From positions 1 to 6,202 of the forward strand of contig DASTRU010000158.1 in assembly GCA_035761045.1 (NCBI GenBank): 6,202 nucleotides of DNA, read 5' to 3'. Shown here piece after piece: positions 1 through 6,069 of the stretch. Positions within the stretch are counted from its first letter, which is position 1. The number at the start of each line of letters is the position of its first letter. The notes beneath the pieces were generated by a model. It saw nothing but the letters and a program-made list of their open reading frames with translations, did no database searches and was not told where the DNA came from. A program made the position numbers and the translations under genes. Origin of the DNA: DASTRU01 sp035761045 (GTDB lineage: Bacteria > Pseudomonadota > Gammaproteobacteria > Burkholderiales > Burkholderiaceae_E).

Positions 1-23
1 CCATTACGCAGTTGGGAATGAAT

Positions 24-428
24 ATGACAAACGGCGTGATGGATGCCCAAGCGGTACAACGCGCCAACGCCGTAATGAACGACCACAAGGCCGTGCTTCA
101 AACACTTAATCGAGAGGTCACGACCGGTCCGACGATCGTGAGCTTTGGTGGCGTGGGCCGAACGTCGGTGTTGATAACGTACAGCGATGTGATGCGGCAA
201 ATTCAAAGCGGCGAAGTCAACGACAGCGCCGCCTTGGACGCCGCGTTGGAGCGCGTGATCATGGCCGGGCGCTTGTCGCGTGGCCGGCACTTTATTCATT
301 CGCAGGCGCAGTTCGACATCGTCCGCCAAACGTTGCTGACTGAATTGCAACGTAAGAACGCGCCGCGGCCAAGCCCAAGGGCGAACGAGGCCGGTGGCCG
401 GATGGAAGCCGATACCGTGACCTTGTAA
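24..428 (+). CDS. Small protein of unknown function, possibly 5'-partial
   Basis: I do not recognise this protein. From the ATG at 24 it is 134 residues. Residues 6-32 and 66-112 look helical. Between them is a strand-rich, glycine-containing stretch (TIVSFGGVGRTSVLITYSD, about 37-55), and the tail from about 111 is low-complexity, rich in Pro, Arg and Ala. There is no signal peptide or membrane segment. I chose ATG 24 because GGGA at 14-17 sits six bases before it; ATG 18 and TTG 12 are also in frame. The frame has no stop back to the window edge, so the gene may begin further left. Codon use is plausible for real coding but includes ATA, CGA and GTA, which are uncommon in the neighbours. 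The gene faces the end of folK, with 36 bases between the stop codons and no visible terminator. It is not a gene I would expect beside folK, so it may be accessory. Confidence 0.6.
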   Translation: MTNGVMDAQAVQRANAVMNDHKAVLQTLNREVTTGPTIVSFGGVGRTSVLITYSDVMRQIQSGEVNDSAALDAALERVIMAGRLSRGRHFIHSQAQFDIVRQTLLTELQRKNAPRPSPRANEAGGRMEADTVTL

Positions 429-464
429 GTCACGCAGCGGCGGATGGGATGAACGGCGTTGCCC

Positions 465-947
465 TCAATGCATCTCGTCCGCCCACGCGTCTTGCTCGCG
501 CGTGGCTTCCAGCCACTGGCTAATCGGCCCCAGCCCCGGGATCACCAAGGCCATATCAAGATCCGCCAGCGGGCCGATCACAAAGCGCCGCAAATGCATG
601 CGTGGATGCGGGATGGTCAGCGCTTCGGTGGTGATGACCTCGTCGCCATGCATGAGTAAATCCAAGTCAAGCGTGCGCGGCGCGTTTCGGTAGGGGCGCT
701 GTCGGCCGAATTCATGCTCGATATTTTGCAAGGCGGCGAGTAGAGCAAACGCATCGAGCGAGGTGTCGAGCGCGGCGGCGGCGTTGAAGAAGTCAGGGCC
801 GCTGGCCTCCAATGGGGCGGAGCGCCAAACGCGCGATACGCCTACTAAGCGTGTCGCTGGCAAGGCGGCCAAACGATCGATGGCACGACGCAAGGTCCCA
901 CGCGCATCGCCTAGGTTCGCGCCTAAACCGACATATGCGATGGGCAT
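465..947 (-). CDS. folK: FolK, 6-hydroxymethyl-dihydropterin pyrophosphokinase
   Basis: This cytoplasmic enzyme transfers pyrophosphate from ATP to 6-hydroxymethyl-7,8-dihydropterin, the step before dihydropteroate synthase in folate synthesis. The product is 160 residues, the normal HPPK length. Visible family motifs are GLGANLGD at 7-14, GPDFFNAA at 50-57, the arginine-rich segment GRQRPYRNAPR at 81-91, the metal-binding aspartates D94 and D96 in RTLDLDLL (equivalent to D95 and D97 of the E. coli enzyme), and IPHPRMHLRRFVIGPLADL at 112-130. No key residue is missing. The ATG at 947 gives the expected MPIAYVGLGAN start and lies 24 bases after the pcnB stop, so the gene is probably the last in the minus-strand unit. 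There is only a weak GAG as a possible ribosome binding site, and a perfect 14-bp palindrome (955-968) fills most of the gap. Confidence 0.96.
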   Translation of the reverse strand: MPIAYVGLGANLGDARGTLRRAIDRLAALPATRLVGVSRVWRSAPLEASGPDFFNAAAALDTSLDAFALLAALQNIEHEFGRQRPYRNAPRTLDLDLLMHGDEVITTEALTIPHPRMHLRRFVIGPLADLDMALVIPGLGPISQWLEATREQDAWADEMH

Positions 948-954
948 GGCAGCG

Positions 955-968
955 CTCGCGCGCGCGAG
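955..968. repeat. Perfect 14-bp palindrome in the pcnB-folK gap
   Basis: CTCGCGCGCGCGAG is identical to its reverse complement. It occupies most of the 24-base gap between the pcnB stop (972-974) and the folK ATG (947-945) and covers the place where a folK ribosome binding site would be. The alternating CG core could form a short stem or unusual DNA structure, but its role is unknown. In GC-rich DNA such CG runs also arise by chance. Confidence 0.6.
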
Positions 969-971
969 GTG

Positions 972-2510
972 TTAGGGGGCGTTGTCATCGTCGTCCGTTG
1001 CACTCGTCGCGTCGTTCTCGGCCGCGTCGCCCGCCACCGGCGTGGCATTGGCGGCTTTCTTGCGGCGGCGACGGCGTTTCTTCGCGGGTGCCGGTGCGTC
1101 GGGCCGAGCGGCAAGTTCAACGATCATCGCTTCGCGCCGATCACCATCGGCCTCGGCGAACGCGGCCCACCAATCCGGCAATTCGGCGTCAAGCTCGCCG
1201 CCTTGCGCGCGTAGCGCGAGGAAGTCGTAGCCCGCGCGATACCGCGGTTGTTCAAGCAAGCGAAACGGATGCCGTCCCATGCGCTTCTCGAACCGCGGCT
1301 GCAAGGCCCAAATCTCTTTCATGTCGGAGACAAAACGCCGTTGAATCGCAAGCCGTTCGGTTTGCGTGGTCAGCACATCGTCGGCGGCGGCGAACAAGGC
1401 CGGAATGCTCGGCATGCCGCTCGCCTCGCGTTGTTTCCATACCCGTCGCACCTGCGGCCATAGCAGCGCGGCGAATAGGAAGCCGGGCGAGACGGGCTTA
1501 TCGGCTTGCACGCGCGCGTCGGTATTGGCGAGCGCGGCTTCGATGAAGCGTTGGCCGTCGGCGGTATCGAGCACGGTGTCGAGCAAGGGCATGAGTCCGC
1601 CATGCAGTCCTTCGGCGCGCATGCGTTCAATGCCCGCCTTGGCATGGCCGCAAAACAGCAGTTTGAGCATCTCGTCGAACAAGCGCGCCTTGGGCACGCC
1701 CACCATCAAGTCGGCGCACTGCGCGATCGGCGCGCGCGTGGCGGGGTCGAGTTCGAAGCCGAGTTTGGCCGCGAAGCGCACGGCGCGCAGCATGCGCACC
1801 GGGTCTTCGCGAAAGCGCGTGGCCGCGTCGCCGATGATGCGTAAGCGCTTCGCGCGACAGTCGGCCACGCCGTCGTGATAGTCGAGCACGATCTCGGCGG
1901 CTGGGTCGTAGAACATCGCGTTGATGGTGAAGTCGCGTCGCGTGGCGTCTTCGTGCTGTTCGCCAAAGATGTTGTCGCGAAGCAAACGGCCCGATTCATC
2001 GACCGAACGCGTTTGCGCGACCGGCGCATTGCGGCGCTCGCGGCGGCCCAACGGTTGTTCGGCATGCACGTGGCCGCGCGCTTGTTGTTCGCCCGCGTCG
2101 GCATCGGTCGCGGGTTCTTCGGGCGCGGGCGCGGCCAAGGCGCGAAAGGTCGAGACCTCCACCGTTTGATCGCCCCAGCCCACGTGCACTATTTGAAACC
2201 GCCGGCCGATGATGCGCGAACGCCTAAACAAGGCATGCACTTGCTCGGGCGTGGCGTTGGTCGCCACGTCGAAGTCTTTAGGCAGCTTGCCCACGAGCAG
2301 GTCGCGCACCGCGCCGCCCACCACATAGGCCTTATAGCCGGCTTCTTGCAAGGTGCGCGTCACGCGCGTGGCGTACGACGGAATCGCGGCTGGATTGATG
2401 CCCAGTTCGGCTGCGGTGTAACGCTTGGGTTCGCGACGCAGACCAGATGCGCCAGCGGCGGACGGCGTTTGACGACGCTTGAGGAAACGGTCGATGAAGG
2501 TACGGATCAT
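972..2510 (-). CDS. pcnB: PcnB, poly(A) polymerase I
   Basis: The enzyme adds 3' poly(A) tails to RNA from ATP, which promotes decay of mRNAs and of plasmid copy-number antisense RNAs. From ATG 2510 the product is 512 residues. The nucleotidyltransferase core has GGAVRDLL at 65-72 with catalytic aspartates D79 and D81 in KDFDVAT, then LLRDNIFG, RRDFTINA at 191-198, and RFREDPVRMLRAVRF at 232-246. These belong to the class II family shared with CCA-adding enzymes. The longer C-terminal part and basic tail (KKRRRRRKKA, followed by an acidic Asp-rich end) favour poly(A) polymerase. A low-complexity insert of roughly 30 residues lies between the STFR and LLRDN motifs. I chose ATG 2510 because it overlaps the upstream HAD gene's TGA as ATGA; a TTG at 2537 would add nine residues lying inside that gene. 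There is no Shine-Dalgarno, so translational coupling is likely. Confidence 0.94.
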   Translation of the reverse strand: MIRTFIDRFLKRRQTPSAAGASGLRREPKRYTAAELGINPAAIPSYATRVTRTLQEAGYKAYVVGGAVRDLLVGKLPKDFDVATNATPEQVHALFRRSRIIGRRFQIVHVGWGDQTVEVSTFRALAAPAPEEPATDADAGEQQARGHVHAEQPLGRRERRNAPVAQTRSVDESGRLLRDNIFGEQHEDATRRDFTINAMFYDPAAEIVLDYHDGVADCRAKRLRIIGDAATRFREDPVRMLRAVRFAAKLGFELDPATRAPIAQCADLMVGVPKARLFDEMLKLLFCGHAKAGIERMRAEGLHGGLMPLLDTVLDTADGQRFIEAALANTDARVQADKPVSPGFLFAALLWPQVRRVWKQREASGMPSIPALFAAADDVLTTQTERLAIQRRFVSDMKEIWALQPRFEKRMGRHPFRLLEQPRYRAGYDFLALRAQGGELDAELPDWWAAFAEADGDRREAMIVELAARPDAPAPAKKRRRRRKKAANATPVAGDAAENDATSATDDDDNAP

Positions 2511-3175
2511 GAGGAGTGCAGATCGATCACAGGCCAACCACGCGCGATGGCGTACGACTTAAGTTTTTCTGATGGATTCACGGCGACTGGCACGCGCACT
2601 TTTTCAAGCAAGGGAATATCGTTGGCCGAGTCGCTATAAAACGTGCTGGAAGAAAAATCATCCCACGCATGGCCTAGCGACGCGAGCCATGCCTCGGTAC
2701 GCGCGATCTTGCCTTCCTTGAAGCACGGCGTGCCATGCACCTCGCCGGTAAAGCGGCCATCGACCTCGCGCGGTTCGCTGGCGATCAAATGATCGATACC
2801 AAAGGCGCGCGCGATCGGGCGCGTCACGAAGCTGTTGGTCGCGGTCACGATCGCGCACAGGTCGCCGGCATCGCGATGCTCGGCGACTAAGTTTTTGGCG
2901 CGCGGCGTGATGGCGGGCGTGATGACCTCGCGCATGAAGTCCGCCTGCCAGCGTTCGAGTTGTTCGCGTGGATGCGCCTTGAGCGTGGCGAACGCGAATT
3001 CGAGGAATTCGTAGATATCGAGCGTGCCCGCGTTGTACTGCGCGAAGAATTGCTCGTTCTTCAGCTTATGCGTGGCGGCGTCGACCACGCCCAGGCGCAC
3101 GAGGTATTGGCCCCATTCGTAGTCGGAATCAATTGGCAGCAGGGTATGGTCGAGATCGAAAAGCGCGAGGTTCAT
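2507..3175 (-). CDS. HAD-superfamily subclass IB hydrolase, SerB-like phosphatase
   Basis: This is a 222-residue cytoplasmic phosphohydrolase of the HAD-IB hypothetical group related to phosphoserine phosphatase. All four HAD motifs are present: motif I FDLDHTLL with nucleophile D7 and acid/base D9; motif II at T111 in VTATNSF; motif III Lys, probably K156 in CFKEGKI; and motif IV YSDSANDIPLL with D182 and D186 as Mg2+ ligands. The helical segment between motif I and motif II (about 15-100) is the C1 cap typical of subclass I. The substrate cannot be read from the sequence. Similar genes are often labelled phosphoserine phosphatase, but that is not justified here. The ATG at 3175 lies about 20 bases after the hda stop, with no clear ribosome binding site. 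Its stop overlaps the start of pcnB by ATGA, so the two are probably co-translated. Confidence 0.92.
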   Translation of the reverse strand: MNLALFDLDHTLLPIDSDYEWGQYLVRLGVVDAATHKLKNEQFFAQYNAGTLDIYEFLEFAFATLKAHPREQLERWQADFMREVITPAITPRAKNLVAEHRDAGDLCAIVTATNSFVTRPIARAFGIDHLIASEPREVDGRFTGEVHGTPCFKEGKIARTEAWLASLGHAWDDFSSSTFYSDSANDIPLLEKVRVPVAVNPSEKLKSYAIARGWPVIDLHSS

Positions 3176-3195
3176 GCGGGAGGTAATGGGGCGAA

Positions 3196-3819
3196 TCAGC
3201 GGGCGGCGAGTTGATCGTCGCGCAGCAGTTCGCGCAACAACGGCAGGGTCACGGGCCGCTTGGCCGCGAGCGAGTAACGGTCGAGCGCGTCGAGCAGGGC
3301 GATCAAGCGGCGCAGGTCGCGCGGGAAATGCGTCAGCAGATAAGCGACGAACTCATCGCCGAGCGCGAGGCCGCGTTCGTGAGCGGCGGCGCGAATCGCC
3401 AAGCGTTTTTCATCGTCGCTTAAAGGCTGGACTTCGAACACGAGCCCGGCGCCCAAGCGCGTGCGCAAGTCCTCGCGCAGATGTTGCAAGCGCAGCGGCG
3501 GCGCATCGCCCGCGACCACGAGCTTGGCGCCGCCTTGCAGCGTGCGGTTGAAGGCGTCGAACAAAGCTTCTTGTTCAGCCGCGTTAAGCGATTGCGCATT
3601 GTCGGCGACGACGACGCGCGGGCCATGCGTTTCGCGCGTCGCCTCGATCAAATGCGTTTTGCCGCTGCCCGCCTCGCCCCACAAATACAACACGGCGGGG
3701 AAGTCGAGCGCTTCGAGCCGCGCGAGCAATTCGGTATTGCGGCCAGGAACGAAGTTGGCGAGCGTGGCGCCAGGGCGGGCGAAGTCGAACGGGATTTGGG
3801 AAATCATGACGGTCGTCAT
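3196..3819 (-). CDS. hda: Hda, DnaA regulatory inactivator (AAA+ protein)
   Basis: Hda binds the loaded DNA sliding clamp and stimulates ATP hydrolysis by DnaA, which limits replication initiation to once per cycle. From ATG 3819 the product is 207 residues. The N-terminal QIPFDF (8-13) is a probable clamp-binding motif. Walker A is GEAGSGKTH (48-56), Walker B ends in ADN (72-74), the arginine-finger Box VII is DLRTRLGAG (117-125, R121), and sensor 2 lies in PRDLRRLIALLDALD (from about 166). The ATG at 3819 overlaps the upstream TGA as TGATG. ATG 3807, giving MISQIPFDF, fits the usual short N-terminus of the family equally well. Only about 16 residues separate Walker A from Walker B, far fewer than in E. 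coli Hda (about 40, from memory). The P-loop has a standard Lys, whereas E. coli Hda has Arg there. DnaA itself is excluded because there is no DNA-binding domain. Confidence 0.93.
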   Translation of the reverse strand: MTTVMISQIPFDFARPGATLANFVPGRNTELLARLEALDFPAVLYLWGEAGSGKTHLIEATRETHGPRVVVADNAQSLNAAEQEALFDAFNRTLQGGAKLVVAGDAPPLRLQHLREDLRTRLGAGLVFEVQPLSDDEKRLAIRAAAHERGLALGDEFVAYLLTHFPRDLRRLIALLDALDRYSLAAKRPVTLPLLRELLRDDQLAAR

Positions 3820-4880
3820 CAATAGCCGGTATATACCGGGCTGGCAAGGTAGCGTCGCAACACCACCCGAAGCGCGACCACCAACACCGCCGAGACCGGC
3901 AGCGCGACTAATACGCCGACAAACCCAAACACTTGCCCAAACGCCATCAGCACGAAGATCACGGCCAAGGGATGCAGGCCAATGCTGCCGCCGACGAGCT
4001 TGGGCGTGAGGATGAAACTTTCAAGCGCTTGGCCGATGCCATACACCACGCCGACCGCGATCAAGCCCATCCAACCATCGAATTGCAGCAACGCCGATAG
4101 CAACGCGAGCACCAAGCCAAGCCCAAAGCCGAGGTAAGGAATGAATACGAGCAAGCCGGTGAGAATGCCGACCGGCAACGCAACGTCAAAGCCCGCGATC
4201 GCGAGACCCACCGAGTAATACACCGCGAGGATCAACATCACCGAGATTTGGCCACGCAGGAATTGCGACAACACTTGGTTGATCTCGTCGAGCATGGCCA
4301 TCACGCGCGCTTCGAGCGGACGCGGGATTAAGCGACGGGCCGCTTGAATGAATTGCGGCCAATCAAGCAACAGAAAAAACAACACCACCGGCACGATGAA
4401 CAACAAGCCCAGCACGCCAAGCACCGCGCTCGTGCCGCTGCGGATGGTGCCGATCACGCGTTGCGTGAGTTGGTCGTCGGACATCTGCTCGGAAAGAAAC
4501 GTTTTGACCGACGACACGTCGAGCGACAGCTTGGTGCCCAGCATCTCGTTGACGCGCGGAACGACACGGGTGTTCAACAGCTCGACGAAGGCGGGCAGCT
4601 TGCCGCGCAAGGCGCTGATCTCGCTTTGCAAAACCGGCACGATGAGCAAGACCAGCACGACGAAGATCGCCACCAACAGCACGATCACGAGCAGCACCGC
4701 CAGCACGCGCGGAACACGTCGCGCGTTAAGCCAACTCACCGCGGGCTCAAGCATGTACGCCAGCACGCCACCGAGCACGAAGGGCGTGAGCACCGGCCCA
4801 AGCCAATACAACAACGCGACGAAGGCGAGGCCAACGGTGGTCCACAAAAAAGTCTGGCGTTGCCGCGCGTTCAGGGCCAT
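3819..4880 (-). CDS. AI-2E/PerM family inner-membrane transporter
   Basis: This is a 353-residue polytopic inner-membrane protein of the AI-2E transporter (PerM, formerly UPF0118/DUF20) family. Hydrophobic segments lie at about 12-30, 33-48 and 58-84, followed by a soluble domain at about 85-150 and further membrane spans at about 152-173, 212-230, 235-265, 270-285 and 303-340. The family signature is seen as LLVFIPYLGFGLG (243-255) and ESFILTPKLVGGSIGLHP (287-304), followed by the glycine-rich GQVFGFVGVLVALP. Transport of autoinducer-2 has been shown for few members and cannot be inferred here; other members are proposed to be ion antiporters or permeases of unknown substrate. The ATG at 4880 gives the usual short basic N-terminus, with only GAG five bases upstream as a possible ribosome binding site. 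It is the first gene of the minus-strand unit, and its TGA overlaps the hda start. Confidence 0.92.
   Translation of the reverse strand: MALNARQRQTFLWTTVGLAFVALLYWLGPVLTPFVLGGVLAYMLEPAVSWLNARRVPRVLAVLLVIVLLVAIFVVLVLLIVPVLQSEISALRGKLPAFVELLNTRVVPRVNEMLGTKLSLDVSSVKTFLSEQMSDDQLTQRVIGTIRSGTSAVLGVLGLLFIVPVVLFFLLLDWPQFIQAARRLIPRPLEARVMAMLDEINQVLSQFLRGQISVMLILAVYYSVGLAIAGFDVALPVGILTGLLVFIPYLGFGLGLVLALLSALLQFDGWMGLIAVGVVYGIGQALESFILTPKLVGGSIGLHPLAVIFVLMAFGQVFGFVGVLVALPVSAVLVVALRVVLRRYLASPVYTGY
3826..3839. repeat. Perfect 14-bp palindrome before hda
   Basis: CCGGTATATACCGG is identical to its reverse complement. It lies within the last codons of the permease gene (for Pro-Val-Tyr-Thr-Gly), six bases upstream of the hda ATG at 3819. 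The position would suit an operator or an RNA hairpin controlling hda translation, but it is also compatible with chance codon choice. No known regulator site is recognised. Confidence 0.55.
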
Positions 4881-4977
4881 GAGAGCTCGTTGATAAAATC
4901 GCCGGCCATTCTACTGAAGAAGGCTGCTTGTCCTGGGCATCTCGCGCCACGGCGCCTTCCGATCTTCCCTCATCGCC
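4881..4977. promoter_or_regulatory. Divergent promoter region between permease and purM
   Basis: This 97-bp gap is the only space for promoters of both purM and the five-gene minus-strand unit. On the plus strand, TAAAAT at 4894-4899 (5 of 6 to TATAAT) could be the purM -10, giving a leader of about 70 bases, but no good -35 lies 17 bases upstream. On the minus strand, TAGAAT (complement of 4908-4913; 5 of 6) could be the -10 for the permease unit, giving a leader of about 20 bases, again without a good -35. The two candidates overlap back to back, so the two polymerases would compete. No PurR-like operator was recognised. The purM leader contains a small GC inverted repeat at 4944-4955. Neither gene has a strong ribosome binding site. 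Confidence 0.45.
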
Positions 4978-6018
4978 ATGAATCAGCCCAGCCTGTCGTA
5001 CAAGGATGCCGGTGTCGATATCGACGCTGGCGACGCGCTCGTCGAGCGCATCAAGCCGCTTGCCAAGAAAACCTTGCGCGACGGCGTGCTCGCGGGCATC
5101 GGCGGCTTTGGCGCCTTATTCGAGGTGCCCAAGCGCTACAAGGAGCCGGTGCTGGTCTCGGGCACCGACGGCGTGGGCACCAAGCTCAAGCTCGCGTTCC
5201 ATTTGAATAAGCACGACACCGTCGGCCAAGACTTAGTCGCGATGTCGGTCAACGACATCCTCGTGCTTGGCGCCGAGCCGTTGTTTTTTCTCGACTACTT
5301 CGCTTGCGGCAAGCTCGATGTCGACACCGCCGAGAGCGTGATCAGCGGCATCGCCAAAGGCTGCGAACTCGCGGGGTGTGCATTGATCGGCGGCGAAACC
5401 GCCGAGATGCCGACGATGTATCCCGACGGTGAATACGACCTCGCCGGATTCGCGGTCGGCGTCGTCGAAAAATCGCAAGCCTTGAATGGCAAAAACATCG
5501 TGCCCGGCGATGTCGTGTTGGGCTTGGCGAGCAGCGGTCCGCATTCGAACGGGTATTCGCTGGTGCGCAAGATCATCGAAGTCGCCAAGCCTGATTTACG
5601 GGCGGATTTTCATGGTCGGCCGTTGGGGGATGTGTTGCTTGAGCCGACGCGTATTTACGTCAAGCCCGTGTTGGCGGCGTTGGCTGCGTTGCCGGGGGCG
5701 ATCAAAGGATTAGCGCATATCACCGGCGGTGGATTAGTGGAGAACGTGCCGCGCGTGTTGCCTGAATCGTGCGTGGCGGTGTTGGAGCGTGACGCGTGGA
5801 CGCGGCCTGCGGTCTTCGATTGGCTGCAACGGCATGGCAACGTGGCAGAGGCGGAGATGCATCGCGTATTCAATTGCGGGATTGGTTTGGTTGCCGTGGT
5901 GGCGGCTGATCGCGCGGACGAAGTACTTGGCGATTTGCAATCGCGCGGCGAGCAGGTGTTTCGGATTGGCCGGATTGAAGAGCGCGCGGCGGGGCAGGCG
6001 CATACGGTGGTAGTTTGA
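4978..6018 (+). CDS. purM: PurM, phosphoribosylformylglycinamidine cyclo-ligase (AIR synthetase)
   Basis: PurM converts FGAM and ATP to 5-aminoimidazole ribonucleotide, ADP and phosphate, the fifth step of purine synthesis, in the cytoplasm. The product is 346 residues, the normal length. The start MNQPSLSYKDAGVDIDAGDAL matches the family N-terminus, which fixes ATG 4978 although no Shine-Dalgarno precedes it. Motifs in order are GGFGALFE (42-49), SGTDGVGTKL (61-70), GQDLVAMSVNDILVLGAEPL (83-102), GGETAEMP (138-145), GLASSGPHSNGYSLVRK in the middle, HITGGGLVENVPRVLP, and MHRVFNCGIGLV near the end. These make up the N-terminal ATP-binding and C-terminal domains of the PurM/PurL/HypE/SelD superfamily. 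The gene is complete. Its last 40% or so (from about 5580) uses different synonymous codons from the first part, with TTG/TTA for Leu and no CTC. It diverges from the permease unit. Confidence 0.97.
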   Translation: MNQPSLSYKDAGVDIDAGDALVERIKPLAKKTLRDGVLAGIGGFGALFEVPKRYKEPVLVSGTDGVGTKLKLAFHLNKHDTVGQDLVAMSVNDILVLGAEPLFFLDYFACGKLDVDTAESVISGIAKGCELAGCALIGGETAEMPTMYPDGEYDLAGFAVGVVEKSQALNGKNIVPGDVVLGLASSGPHSNGYSLVRKIIEVAKPDLRADFHGRPLGDVLLEPTRIYVKPVLAALAALPGAIKGLAHITGGGLVENVPRVLPESCVAVLERDAWTRPAVFDWLQRHGNVAEAEMHRVFNCGIGLVAVVAADRADEVLGDLQSRGEQVFRIGRIEERAAGQAHTVVV

Positions 6019-6069
6019 GGGAGGCGGGTAGCGTGTTTATGGCTATTAAAGTTTGAGACGTTAGTTGTA

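Noticed and set aside
135..180. Possible P-loop (GGVGRTS) in the unknown small protein
   Set aside because: It resembles the ParA-type KGGVGKT loop but lacks both lysines, and the protein is too short for such an ATPase.
429..464. Possible bidirectional terminator between the small gene and folK
   Set aside because: No stem with a T-rich tail is visible on either strand in these 36 bases.
812..1546. Plus-strand Arg-rich open frame (244 codons) antisense to folK and pcnB
   Set aside because: Extreme Arg/Ala composition is typical of an out-of-frame reading of GC-rich genes.
1875..2639. Plus-strand open frame (254 codons) antisense to pcnB
   Set aside because: No recognisable domain, and the opposite strand encodes intact PcnB motifs throughout.
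3178..3184. Strong Shine-Dalgarno-like GGGAGGT on the plus strand
   Set aside because: It is antisense to the HAD start region, is only one base from the next ATG, and no real plus-strand gene follows.
4344..5210. Long plus-strand open frame (288 codons) spanning the permease gene, the intergenic region and the start of purM
   Set aside because: Its translation is a biased Gln/His/Arg-rich string with no motif, it is antisense to one clear gene and out of frame with another; open antisense frames are expected in GC-rich DNA.
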